Assembly: GCA_964057225.1 (NCBI GenBank) | Contig: OZ059897.1 | Span: 16,306,001 to 16,370,000 of the forward strand | Length of the DNA: 64,000 nucleotides | Direction of reading: 5' to 3' | Source: Auanema rhodensis | Taxonomy: Eukaryota; Nematoda; Chromadorea; Rhabditida; Rhabditidae | Part shown: positions 1 to 12,914 of the stretch, piece after piece | Position numbering within the stretch: position 1 is the first letter of the stretch | How the letters are laid out: each line of letters begins with the position of its first letter | The notes under the pieces: generated by a model | Databases searched by the model: none | What the model saw: only the letters and a program-made list of their open reading frames with translations | Told to the model about the DNA's origin: nothing | Position numbers and translations under genes: made by a program

Positions 1-1679
1 CCTAGTTCTACTCGTAATCATAATTAGAAGAAAGAAAAGGATCACTTCAAACGCCCGAGGGCATCTGTGATTTCGCTCTCCGGTTTTTTGTCCACAAAAT
101 TATGTAAGATTTAATAAAGGATAAGAGAGGTCAAATATCATTTTTTTGAGAGAGAGAAAGAAATGAAAATGAAGTGAAGGATTAATCAATTAAGAGAGAA
201 ACGATTCACAAAGCTTTCAAGAACGATTTTCAACAGTTATTCAGATGATCCAACCATTTATCTTTATCCATAAAATTATAAAACTTTGACTATTCCCCAA
301 TAAGAAAATCATGAAAGAATAAAGATAATAGTGTATAAAAAAAGAACTCCATAAATTACTTTGATGAATTGGTTAGAATACTTAAAAGGTGAACATCTGG
401 ACTCTAAAAGGTTTAGGAGATGACAGGTTTTTATTTCAAATTGTCGAGCACAGTTTTTTGGAGTCTTGAGAAACAGGCAATGAATGAAAAACTGAAGACA
501 GATAGCAGAAATGCATTTGAAAGAATAAATCTTCTGAAGACAGGTCTGGATACTACGAGCTTCATTTGAGACTCTCAATGATGACGACTGACCACGACGT
601 TCATTGTGACGGTGGCGTCTACAAGGAAACCACCGCTCATCGGATGTGGAAGCTACGGGCCAGATGGAGAACGATGATGCTGATGATGCTGATGATGATG
701 AAGAAAACAACAAGTTATGTAATGCTTTCCGTTTCGAACGACAAAACTTCGTCAGACATATGGGCCAGTAGGACGAATTATAGACATGCCTATACATGGT
801 ATAATACTAAACTGTATAAGGAGAAGAACTATAAGAGATAGGGAAACATCATTAGAGAGCGAGAGAAACTTGCGCTCCGACATCATAGATATGGGCTGAC
901 GATATGAAGAGAAGATGTTGATGACACACGATCAGGAAAAATCATCGTCGTCGTCTTCGTGCATCTGCGAACTGTGCTGCTGATGTTGTTGCAGCGACGA
1001 CGACTTGTCATCGTATCTTTATTTCGGCTTTCTTGTTCAACCCTCAAAGGTAAATCCCAATATTGTAGTCAAGTTTGGTTTTCCAAGAATTAAGAACTGT
1101 CAAATTAATTACAATCAAGTAAATGAAAAAGAGTAAAAGATAAAGTTGGAAGCATGCTTGACAGAATCTGACATGCGTACATAGAAAGAGTGAAAATGAG
1201 TACAAAGTAAAGAAGTGAAAAGAGATTCAGAATTAAAAGGTATATAGATTTTTATAACTTTCTTCTTCCATACAATTTTTCAATTTGTAGACAATTTGTG
1301 GAAAAAAAAGTTGGCAGTAAGACAATGTGAGCGACAAAATTACGTCACCTGTTAGCATATGACTGACGAGTCTATTTAGCTAGATGAATTAATTACAGGT
1401 AGATGTTCCATTTTTTTTTCCAAAATAATTTCTCTCGATATTCATTTAGTTCATGGAAATTCATTGAATAATATAGAATATTTGGGAAAAGAGGGTGAGA
1501 TTTGAAGAAGAAAATGAATGAATTTTGAACTGAATACTATATTTAGATGTGAAAAACAAAACAATAAATACGATTTGCCAGAAGATGAAAACTATTCAAG
1601 AGTCAAATATTGTGTAACAAGATCAGCATTTTCTTGAGCATTTTCAGTTTTCCTTCCAAAAAAAACTTTGAATACATAC
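1..1679. other. purine-rich DNA with no supported gene
   Basis: The plus strand is strongly GA-rich. Open frames here are low in complexity and lack splice context. There are GAC/TCG-rich patches near 570-660 and 945-1015. Downstream exons of the minus-strand PR-domain gene should lie here or beyond the left edge. I searched by eye for C2H2 zinc-finger spacing (C-x2-C...H-x3-H) and found none convincing. Confidence 0.5.
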
Positions 1680-3983
1680 CTTTCGTCCTTGCCGTCGATA
1701 TCTATCAACTCGTCTTCCTCTTCTTCCTCAGCCTCGTCGTTGAATCTGGCGAGCAATAATCGTTCACCACTTGAGATAGCTCTAGCAGTTTGAAGAAAAG
1801 TCTGAAAAGAAAGTAAATATATAGAAACATAGGGACAGAAAAAGAGAAAGGAACGATTTAGGAATAATTTATTGAAAAAAATAAAAGAATTTTTTTCTTA
1901 ACATTATGTTTTCAATATTATAACTTATCAGCATCATCATCTTGATCTTCTTCTTCAGAAAATAAAAAAATTCTGATAAATTTAAGCGAAGAGATGTGTC
2001 AAAACTTCATATTACTATTACATACACTAGAATCTTGATGTCTTGTGTTCTCGTCAGAATGTCAACGTTGTCGTCAGTGTCGGCGGCGTCTATTCAGGTA
2101 ATCATCATCTCTCTATTTCGAGAATCATCTTGATCCGAATTAGGACCTGATTCGATCGAAAACGCCCCAAGGGCATAAGCTGTCGCTACCTATGTATAGT
2201 AAATGAATTTCGACGTCGGCGACATGAATGGACTAAGATGTGGTATTACCAAACCACATCTTCAGATTTCTCTGCGTTCGTGTTAAAGAAGTGAAGATCA
2301 TGATGCTGATGAAGTAATTATGATGGGTTTTAGAGCTTTTTTTTCGGTGAGAAATCTTCATATATCTTCAAGCAATTACTGACCTTGTTATCCAACTGTC
2401 GAACACAAATATTAGCGAGTTCGTTCTCGTTGGCCTCTTTTATCAGATTTAATATCAATAATGCATTAGGATCATTTGCTGCCGTCTGAAACAAATTTTA
2501 ATTTTTTTAATGTAAATGAAAACTAAAAGGTTTTTGTACTGAAGCTGAAAGAAAGAGCGAGGATTGGGATAGAAAAGTATAGAAAGAATGATGACGAGGA
2601 GGTAAGGAAGAAGTGACTGCAACAACTACTGTAAATAGCTCTATTATTTTGGCTTCTTTGTTATCGGAAGTTGGATGTCGAAGAAATCAGCAGAAGAACA
2701 ATATATAGAATAGGAATCATCAGTCAGATGTGAAGAGCAATAAGTTGAAATATCTCAGCTGGATGCCCGTCTTCACAACTTCAGAACAAGCAAAATAGAA
2801 TAATTTTCTGAGAAATTAGACAAAATGAGGAAGGAATAGAGAAAAATAATGGAAGAGAGAGAGAGGAAAAGAGAAGAGCGAGATAGAGAAAACATAGAGA
2901 GAGGAAGGGTTTGTAGTTGATATACAAGGTGGAGCAAGACAAAGATGTTGTAGACATGACAACGAAGAAAGCTATGCATTTCATTCTCTCCTTCCTTTCA
3001 GCGACGACGGCACTTGGGCTTTTTTCGTCAACGTCGTCATCATCGGTAGATTACCTCAAAGACGACAACGAGAAGGTATTAATAAAGAGGAAGAGGGAGA
3101 CATAGAGACATGAGACTCTGACTCTCTTTCTTCGTCTTCTCTTTTCGTTTTTCTCCATCCTGTGCTGCCCTCTTCAGAATACGGTAGTAGTGTGGCATAA
3201 TTGAAAATGAAGTCAATGACAGTGGTAACAGCTGATTACTACAAGACGACAGCGACGATTATGCTATGGTGGCGTTGAAGCAAGTGGAGATTGGCAGACA
3301 ACATCACAGCTGATCGTATTCACCAACTTTTCATATGTTTTATAAAAATAGGAAATGTGTTGATCGATGGCTGAGCAGAGGAGAAAAAATGTTTCCTGTT
3401 TCAGTCTTGAGAAGTTTTGAACAGTTTTGAACAAAATAATATTATGACCCAACGTATTCAAAGATGATCAACCCATATGATGTTGAAATCGAGATTCACA
3501 TGTATGTATGTAGGATGAATAAAGGAAGTAATGTTGAGAAAATGCAGAAAATGTATGAGATGATGAATGAATGAATGAATGAATGAATAGACAGATATAT
3601 GATGTATAATAAGAAAGATGGGAGGAAAGCCAAGCAAAGGTGTATGTGATACGGCAGAAAAGAAGCTTTCTCAGATTGAATTTCCTTCCTTGTGGTTATG
3701 AGAGAGAATCGATGAAGCTCTTCAGAGGACGTATCCTAATCAAGGGAAAAAGAAATTTAATTTAATATTTTGTGAGTAAAAAGTAGAAATGATATAGATA
3801 ACATGAATATAAATACAATAATGCAAAGAAAATTCTAAAATATACATATAATATATAACATACCTTATCTATAATACCAATTAATTTTCCGGCTGGAATT
3901 TCTTTCAAAGCATTCAATGAATTACCAAAATGATCATCAGATTTAACTTCTACACTTCGAAGAAATTCACCGTCGATACTCAT
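1680..3983 (-). CDS. PR/SET-domain-like protein, partial (PRDM3/16 or EGL-43-like?)
   Basis: Three minus-strand exons join in frame: 3864-3983 (starts with ATG at 3983), 2384-2485 and 1680-1801. All have clean TTTCAG acceptors and GTATGT, GTCAGT and GTATGT donors. The first exon gives MSIDGEFLRSVEV and ends EIPAGKLIGIIDK. The second contains DPNALLILNLIKEANENELA. The third contains TARAISSGERLLLARF and then an acidic EEEEED run. This resembles a PR/SET domain: the EF..R....G start, the I..G...G turn, and the closing N..A.......T..I..GE.LLL block, closest in my memory to the MECOM/PRDM16 family (egl-43 in C. elegans). The middle of the domain is shorter than usual, so an exon between 2485 and 3864 may be missed. 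No zinc-finger exons were found, and the last exon ends in an open donor, so the gene is incomplete. A CATCTAAG acceptor 6 nt before the ATG could take a spliced leader. Introns are 0.6-1.4 kb, far longer than elsewhere in the window. Confidence 0.5.
3563..3588. repeat. (AATG)n microsatellite
   Basis: About six tandem copies of a GAATGAAT-type tetranucleotide within the first intron of the PR-domain gene. A simple repeat with no other feature. Confidence 0.9.
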
Positions 3984-4180
3984 CTTTATCTTAGATGAGA
4001 TGGGAACTAAAAAAATTGAAAAATAACTAAAAAAACTTTCAAAATTAAAAACGAGCATTGAGTATATGATATACACAAAGAGAACAAAGAAAACTAAGGT
4101 ATTGTTTTATCAGAAATAGTTGGTTTTGTTGCCTAATAAGAATAAGACAGCTTCTGAGGAGTGAAGCATATCTCGTAGCC

Positions 4181-4330
4181 ATGGCTCATCGAGCTGCTCC
4201 TCCGCCGCTTCGTTTGCCCCGCCCCGCAGCTAGCAGCCAATCAGAAGTCGGGATGGGCGGGGCGGGGCGAGACGAGCCCTCCAGCTGGCGCCAATCTTTC
4301 AGCGCACACATCCTCTGCCGCGAAGATTAC
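4181..4330 (-). promoter_or_regulatory. GC-rich promoter island with GC boxes and two CCAAT boxes
   Basis: A sharp GC-rich patch in otherwise AT-rich DNA, about 200 bp upstream of the ATG at 3983 on the minus strand. It holds a GC box GCCCCGCCCCGC at 4216-4227 and its exact reverse complement GCGGGGCGGGGC at 4257-4268, a 12-bp inverted repeat. Between them is a near-consensus NF-Y site (AGCCAATCAG, CCAAT at 4237-4241). A second CCAAT lies at 4291-4295. These match known Sp1/KLF and NF-Y sites. That the patch is the core promoter of the PR-domain gene is an inference from position. The patch can be read as an open frame from an ATG at 4181, but the translation is low complexity, so I treat it as non-coding. 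Confidence 0.65.
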
Positions 4331-5770
4331 GGTAGAGAAATGAAGAAGCGGCATATTGTAATTCAGAATTAGAAAGCGTTTTTAAGATGAAAGAGTTAGT
4401 CTCCAGAATATAAGATTTGGATGAAGATTGAAGAGCAAAGTATTGAAAGCGTGATGAAGGATATCAATTACAGGTTAGTATGCACATAGAACATATAAAA
4501 AAGGAAAAATAAATAAATATTTCAAAGATTATCATGAAAAAAACACTTGAAATATAAAGCTTAAAGGATGAATTAAAGAATATGAAGTACGCAAAGCTAA
4601 TTTAAAAATAATTATTATCAGAATTCTTTAAAAATTTGGGCAAAACTAGCATATTGTTAACAACTTAACTTAGAAAAATATGAAGAAAATTGATAAGATA
4701 TTGACGATTTTTCAGAAAATTAGGTTAGAAAGCTTATGAATTGTTTTTGAGCAAAAAAAATTAATATAATCACAACTTTTCCAAGGTACTTCATTTCTGA
4801 TGAACAACATTCTTGTGATTTTCAGAATTACTCAAGATCATAGTATTAGTAGGGTTTTTTCGTTTTTTTTTTTGAAAGAATGAATAAGGCTATATGTTAG
4901 AAATTTGAAAACAAATCGGTAGAGGTATAAACGACAAGAATAGGAAAGAGTCTTCAGTGGGATCTATGCTTTAGCGACAGCCAGACGACTACGACAACGA
5001 CGAAGACGAGAAGAAGTGAAAGGAGCGACAACGATAACGACGACAACGAACGACAAATATAATTGTCTTCAGAAATGACTTCTTTTCGATTATAGATAGA
5101 AGAGAAGACGATAAAAATAGCCAATATTAGAAATTGAAATAGACTTCTGTTTGAAGAGAGCAGCACGAAGAGCAACGCCAAAATGATCGACATCTCGGGG
5201 TGGAAGATGACAGGAGGACGATCGGAGACGATGAAATCTGGGTCTGGTGCAGCTTTGGCTATCCCATTCTTGTTGTCAAGCCAAACAACATCATCATCAG
5301 CAAATAAATTCGGATTGAAGACGTTAGCGAACAAATGAGAAAAAAATCTTGGGAGTCTAAAGGTGTCATCGTCATGGATTATGTAGGTAATAAGAGAAAA
5401 GTTTGTTTGTGCGAAAGGTAATGTTAGATACAGTGCAGAAGTAGAGAAGATGCGAGCTAGTAGGAGGATCGAGAAGAATAGAAAAACTGAGAAAAGAGCA
5501 TGAGTAAGAAGTTAAGAAAAAGAAAAAAAGAAAAAGGAGTAAAATGAAGGCAAGTTTGGCAAGTAGTCTCTCTTCAGTACAAATATTTGTTCGGAAATTG
5601 AGAGAAATAATTTCCTAACATGGCTGTACCTTGACTATCCGTTAGTTTTACATTCGGTAGTACAAAAGATCTCTATATTTAGAGAATATAGAGAGATATT
5701 GTGTAGAATCTGAATATATCGTTGATGTGAAAACGTGTTAAGATAAGAGAAAGCTATTGAATTGAGAAAC

Positions 5771-5774
5771 AGAA

Positions 5775-5824
<50 letters not shown>
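5771..5824. repeat. (GA)n microsatellite
   Basis: An almost pure GA dinucleotide run of about 50 bp on the plus strand, inside the larger purine-rich tract. Confidence 0.95.
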
Positions 5825-5827
<3 letters not shown>

Positions 5828-8800
5828 GAAAGAAGGTAAGTATTGAATGAGAGAAAGATACAAGTTAATAAAGTAGAAAGAGAGTTGATAATAAAAAATA
5901 GACCGAATGAGAAGTAATATAACTCTTAGATGTAAATATTATAAAAAAAAGTATTATTTATGTCTTGTTGCAATACTTTAAGTTAAAAATAATAAAATAA
6001 AGAAGATACTGTGAAGATGATATAACGAGAAATACTTACATTTCAATATAATCTTATCAAAATTTGAATTAGGATAACCACTTATTTGATCTCATTGTTA
6101 TTTGCCGTTGGCATTCAATATCTTATCATTTAGCCTTATATAATCAAGTTATGAACATATATATGAATCAAACAACCTATAGCTTCAAACGGAAAGGTTC
6201 ATAAACTTTTTTTTTGAACTTTGCTCACCAGAGAAAGATAAAGACATACTCGATGCTCTTTATTCTGCGAAAATGCAAAACTTCTGCTCAAAATTACTAA
6301 ATCTGATTTCGACTACATGTAGGTGAGAGAGAGGTAGAAATAGGGAAGGATTTAGTTTGAATTCGTCGTCGTTGGCATCAAGTTCTCTCTCCTCATTTGG
6401 TCGCCGATCAAACTTACAAATTTTAATTTCAAATCTTGGCAATCTCTAGCTTTTTCATAGATCAAATTTCATTTTGATCGGAGCTTAGAAATAGAAAACT
6501 CTTTAAAAATATAAAAATTTATCAATGAAATAGAAGAAAAACATAGAAGTATAGTAATATGATCAGAATAGATGAAGTACATTTTGATGAAGAAATATAT
6601 ATTATTGAAGAGATTATCATTGGAAAAGAAAAATAGTCAGAAGGTAAGTGTTATTCTCACTGTAACATGAAAACGGCAAACAAGTTTCGGAAACACAAAT
6701 TTAGGCAACTGTTGTTCCCCTCTTTCATGCTTTTTGGTTGTCCTATTCCTTCATCCGAGCTTTTTCTCCTGATTTTTAATCTTTATTAAAACCATTTTTA
6801 TATTATATATAGATTTTCTTCTTTTATTTGATGAAATTCTAAAAGCATTTCCTTTCGTGATTTTTTTCTTTAGAGGTTTTATGTAAATTCAAATATCTAC
6901 CACATCTCCAACTTATAGTCAACAACTTACTGTGATAAAAAAATTAATTTAAAACTTTTTCTCACTTTCCAAACAAAAATTTGCTTTTTTTCCAGTACAT
7001 CTTGTTACAATGCTTCCGTTCTCTCTCTGACTCTTTTCGGAGCGACAAGCTTGAAAGAATTACTAAAGGTGTAGCATATATGGGGTGCTTTTTCATTCTT
7101 GACTGAAATAGAAAAACTATTTACATCTCACATGATTAGATTCCCAGCTGAAAAGAGAAGCAGTCATTCAAATTGGCGAACAACATGTTTTTAGCCAACA
7201 AAGTGATGCAAATCGCTAATATCCGTTACCTGAAGAAATCAGGAAAACTTGGGGATGTTGAGTCACAGAGAGAGAATTTATGCCAGTGCTATTCACTTTT
7301 TCCGTCTTTACGACTATTTTCTTGTTGAGGAGAAAGGAGCAGATAAGATGACTTTGATATACGGTAGCTCGAGCTTGATAATACTCTGCGAATTGAATTG
7401 AATGCTTGAATTATGAGGTGGGAGATGGTTATAACAGCTTTATTTCTCTCAATTAGCTTAACGTAGAGGTTTGATTTGGATCTGAGGAATTCTAAATTAG
7501 AAAGGAAGGAGAGATAGAGGTCAAGATATTGAGAGACACCCGAGAGAGAATTTGTAGGAGGGCCATGAATTGGAGAGATTACCTAAGAAAGGGGGAGGTA
7601 AAAAGAAGAAAGATTCATTCTCTCCATTCATGTGTATTAAATCGGAAGGAAAGAGCAGGTGGAAGAGAAATGAAGGGCGGACGGAGCAACAGCCTTAAAG
7701 ATATGAAGACGGAGAGAAGAAGGATAGCCCAACGATGTAAGTGACATCGGTGGCAATGGCATAGTGAGAAGGGATAGGTGGGGATTGGAGATGAAGGAGT
7801 GAAGAAAAGAGGGAACAGCAGAAGGCAGATTGAATGACAGATGTAGTGGTCATGTTTAGGGAAAAGAAAAGGTGTAGATGTATGCATGTATATGGTGAAG
7901 GGAGTAGAGTATTGAAGTAATCTAAGCCTGAATTCAATATAAATATGGAAAAGATTTTGTGTGATGAGAAGGGAGACACAGAAGAAAATATGAAATTTAG
8001 AGAGAATGAGAGAGGCTGAGAAATTGACAATTGGAAGGTAACTAGAAAAGCTTTATGACTTCATAAAAATCTTTTGGAAATTAAGATATTTCATTTAAAA
8101 TCTAGTATTGAGACATTTAATTGTCGTCGTAATATCATTATGGTATATAACTTTTCAATATACTTGATACTTCATCGAAAGAGATTTTCTATGAAGTTTT
8201 CTGACAATAAAGGCAACGATAGCCAAAATCAGAAAAAAAGGCAGATATAGGATCAAATTCAGTTGTTAAAATTTTTTAAAAGAAAGTTAGATTGACTGTC
8301 TATAAAACTACTTTGAGACCATAGACAGGCTTTAGTTTCTTTTGAACATTTTTTTTCTTGATTGTTGATTATAAATATCTTCCCATGGTTTAAGATATAA
8401 CTATTATATGTATACATATGCATACAGTGATGATGATGATTATGAATATAAGGACTTCATAGAGAAAGAGAAGGAAAAGATTGGAGAATGTATATTCACA
8501 TGACTATCCACAATAATACCGATTGATGAATCGTCGAACCTATTGATGAATCCGAGAATGAGTGGGAATTCGTCTTCTTTTTTTTCTGCTTTCCTAACAT
8601 CATTTTTGGATCTTTTTCTACCTCTTGTTCTCATGCCTTTCGATATTTCTTTTCTCTCGTTCTGTCGTCTCTTTTTGCTCTGTTTTCTCTCGTCATTTTC
8701 CTCGTTTTCGTCTTTATCTGTCTCTGTATGATATTTGTTCATAACAATGAACAGAAACTACTGAGGGCAGTTTGTACATTAAAAGATTCTGAGAGAATGA

Positions 8801-10965
8801 AGGAATAGGAGGAACGAGAAAGAACATGAAAAAGAAATGTATGGGGAAGAAAGAGAGAGGCAAAGAGAAAGATAGAGAGTACATGTACTACTTGTGAACT
8901 AGGATGATCCTATATTTCATACTAGACATTATACTGTATATTCTAGTATATAAAAAGATTTTCATTAAGAAAGAACTCCAAAAACGTCACCAAACTTGCT
9001 CATTTATCTCAACACAAACGTCGAGATGAAAACTGGAATTGCGCGAAACCAAAACAATACATATCTATCTATATATTGATCTAGTTGAAACATTTTTACC
9101 TATAAATCATTGCTCATTTATTTTTTTGTTTGTGAAGAAAAGTTTTTTCAGTCTGTAACTATGTGACTAGCAGCCTAAAAAAGTTTTTTTTTAATAAAGA
9201 AAGTGTAGATGTTTTACCAGCGAAAATTGTAAAACAAACTAGACATCGAAATCAAGAATTACTTCATATTATTGGCTAAAAATTTGCTTCAAAATCAAAT
9301 CGTAGTTTTCTTCTTGTAAAAAAAAAGGTTCCGAGACAAAAATGTCTGAATGATATTTTTGAAAATGGGCGAATCATGTTAGGGGTGCGAAACGAGAGTG
9401 GGTGGGCAGCATACAGCTCGAAGAACACCTCATTTCTTCGTAAAAATAAATATTTTAATATTTAATTTATCAGTTATAATTATTAATTTAATACTTCTTC
9501 TGTGTCAAAGTATATAAATAAAAATTATGATTATATTATATTATATGATTAACATATCAGATAAAACGTTATTCGGTGATCAACAACAGAAATATTCACG
9601 ACATTTATCGTTGTCGTCGCTGTCGTCGTCGTTATTTGAAATGTATATTCCAGAATCAGGTGAAAATTTCTGATTCAAATTATATTAGATTATTGCATCA
9701 AATGGAAACACACAATATATACATATACATACATATATATGTATGATACTACTAAGATTCAAATAACAAGAAAATTTTAATTTCATAATTATAGAAAAGC
9801 AATAAACGTTTACTTTTCTGAAAAAAATGACGTTAGGTGTAGAATAAGGTAGAGAAAACGAAAGATTCAAACACATGATTTGTTGTCTTCTATTGGCTCT
9901 TCTCTTATTCTCTTTCTCCATGAAAGGCAGTACTGTCTTCTTCTTCTGTTTGTACTTCCGGTGATGGCTGTCTCCAATCATGGCACCTATTATGCTGTAC
10001 TCTCCTCTATTATAATACTTTTTCCTATAGACAGTTGAGCGTGAGCTAGGTGAGAGCTGTATGATAGACAACTTCTCATTTCTTAGAGCATGAGCTGTTG
10101 TACGGTTAAGTTTCATCTTTTGACATCTTATTTCTCTTGGTCTCTTCATTCTCTTTTTCTCTCGATGATTCTTGCTGCATTTCTCTCATTTACCATATTT
10201 GGTTTCTTTACTTACTTATACCTCTTTCTCCCTCTTAACATCTCAAGAAGAGTTGAAGGACAGGATCGGAAATCATATCGTTTTAACGATATCACTGATG
10301 CTTTTCCCATGTGTTTATTCATGATACTTACTTAACTATTTAAGATATATAAGTGCTTATATCATGAGCATTTGTATTAAACTATTATCTAAATATGTTG
10401 ATTATACATATCTTGTTTGTATACACTATCAATATACATATATACCTAGAACTTCAAAGCAAGATATTCACACAAGTAGCTTCTTATGATCAGTTTTTAG
10501 CTTCTATCTACATATACTTGCTATTCCCATTACGTTTGACTACTCAGTCTTACTCTGATTTTCTAAATCTTTTCGTATTCATAAGCTAGTCATCAACTAG
10601 AACGACTAGTCGAAATCAGAATTGAAATAGACGAGCTTCTAACCCAAACCAAACGAAGAGACAATATTTCCTGATTCTACCAGACAAGTGTCTTTCAATT
10701 CTTTATTGTGCTCACAGGGTCACTGAATTGATGAGGAGTAGCTGAGGCAGTGAAACATACAACAGATTGTGTAAGAGGTAGAACAAGTGAATCAGAAAAT
10801 TCATACATTCTGAACAAGAAATTTAGCATGTATTACATATTAAAAATATCTAGGATGGGATGTATGTGGGAAAAATTCCATAGAAATGAGGAAAACCTGA
10901 GAAATTACCTGGAAGAATTGAAAACATTAGCTAAAAAATATTTATAATGAATCAATATTGAAAAC

Positions 10966-10968
<3 letters not shown>

Positions 10969-10999
<31 letters not shown>
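10969..10999. repeat. (AT)n microsatellite
   Basis: A pure AT dinucleotide run of about 31 bp in intergenic DNA. A shorter one follows at 11585-11604. Confidence 0.95.
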
Positions 11000-11002
<3 letters not shown>

Positions 11003-12914
11003 TTATATGGATATAAGTTATTGTTATTAAAATAAAATAATATTTTCATGATACATTTTATGGTTTAGCAAAATTTTACCATAATCTTGAATTGAGAGAA
11101 TCTCTATGTCTCATTCAAGGTTACTGTAGGGTTGACGAGCTGTCTCATTGACTGATGTGGCAAAGAAGGGGAGCTGTATGATAGGGATGACTGGCAGAAG
11201 CCTACTGAGAGCTAACAGAAGGATAAAAAAAGAATATTTGACATATAGAATCTATGGAATCTGTATATCTATATATCCTATTCATTGTATTCAATAGAAT
11301 ATGTTTAACTATGAGAAGTAAGCACCTATATGTAAGTGAGAAAAGAAGAAACTGTCTTGTGAAAATCTTTTTCATTCTCCCTCACTCTATATCGTTTTTT
11401 TCCTTCAAAAACGTTGATGTCAGCACAATTCATCTTTGCCCCCTTCGGGAAAAAAACGTCTCCATATATCTGTTATTTGCTGGATTCAATAAGAAAACGA
11501 ATCAACTAGAAGGGACTAAATCTTTGTCATAAGTATGCATATAAAATATATTTTATTAATACCTATATACATATATACATATAGTATATATATATATATA
11601 TATAGTTAATTTCATATAACTACTTTATGCATAAACAAATTCTTGGAGCTATTCAGTGCTCATCTTTTTTTCTTTAATAATTGAATGGTGAATTGTTAAT
11701 TCCTCTTGATTCCAAGATAATTTCATTGTTATTTATTATTTTCATAATACACTTATTGTTTTGGTTTTCATTCCTAATTGACCGGAAAAAACATTTTTTT
11801 GGTGCAGCTGTTCATCGCTAAAAGCCAAACATATGTTTTCTTCTCTACTACCCGTAGCCATAACACGTCGTTGTTACCTTGTTAGCTGCTCATCTTCAAT
11901 CTTGACAAGGTCAATAAACCATAATTAAGAATTGGAACGTCTTAACTAGGTAATGAGCAGGAAAATAAGGAATTTCATAAACTGCTGCTGCTGCCTGTCC
12001 TCCATTGACCGAACCAGGTTGCATCAGACATCAGGTAAACATGAGATAGCGAGAGAGATTACAAGAAATAGAAAGAAAGACTAGGTACACCATACATAGT
12101 AATTAACCTTTTAACAAATGAAGACATTGTTTTTTAATATTTTAATTGAAAAATCATCTGCAGGTTAATCTTCACATACTTTTATGAATATATTTTGAAT
12201 ATGCAACACATTAAAAAGGGGACCACTAGAAAATTCGTGTATATGCTTGCTTTCCAAATTCACTAATATAACGTGAAGTGAGCTATTTCTGACATTTATT
12301 AGTTTTTCAAATAATTCACAATCACATTCATAACAAACTTATCAAAAACTATTATCAACAAAATTTATCAGCCAATCATTGCGAATAGATTGTACCGACA
12401 AGCTTTAGACGACCATGATATAGGTATTGACTTTATAGCTTTTATCTATACCTTTCAAATACTCTTTTAACAATGATTTTCTTTTCAATTTTCTTTTTCT
12501 TAACTATATTTTTTGTTCACAATTAATAGAAAGCTGAGGCTTTCAATAGGAATGCGCGCTATTGACCGACATTCCTACATGTTTGCCACATAGCAGAGCA
12601 CATTGTGTCATCCAGCTAGTCTGCAACGCTCTCAGTTTTAGGTCTTCTGAAGTTTGTCTACAATTTGGTTGCTTTCACGTATCTTTGCGTATTTTTCTTC
12701 CCAACATTTTTTAATTGTCCATTAAAAGAACTGTCTTTCGCTCTTGTTGTCTAACAACGTTTGCCCGCATTTTGACCCACTAAACGCAATCTTATAATAG
12801 GAATCATAGACAGTGACGAAAAGTCGATATAAGTATTCTTTATTGATTATTCGATATATGCAGTAATATTCTCTAGCTGGATTCTATTCTTATGTTATTC
12901 AATCCCATATAATT

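Larger units (their letters stand above)
4341..12914. other. gene-poor, purine-skewed region
   Basis: No coding gene could be supported. The plus strand is GA-rich over most of the stretch to about 9 kb, with short flips to CT-rich (about 8570-8730 and 9890-10240). Open frames are low in complexity. One minus-strand frame near 5140-5334 has codon-like composition (residues such as DDDVVWLDNKNGIAKA). It has no acceptor, start or recognisable family, so I leave it uncalled. TCG/CGA patches recur at 4975-5050 and 9600-9640. Confidence 0.55.

Noticed and set aside
566-841. Plus-strand frame MRLSMMTTDHDVHCDGG
   Set aside because: Met-rich low-complexity region over ATG repeats, with no exon signals or homology. 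It may belong to the TCG-patch phenomenon rather than a protein.
4181-4372. GC-rich open frame starting with MAHRAAPPPL on the plus strand
   Set aside because: Low-complexity Ala/Pro/Arg translation of GC boxes and CCAAT boxes, with no splice support. A promoter explains it better.
8440-8742. Overlapping open frames on both strands with Lys/Glu or Phe/Ser bias
   Set aside because: Purine/pyrimidine tract artefact with no start context or splice sites.
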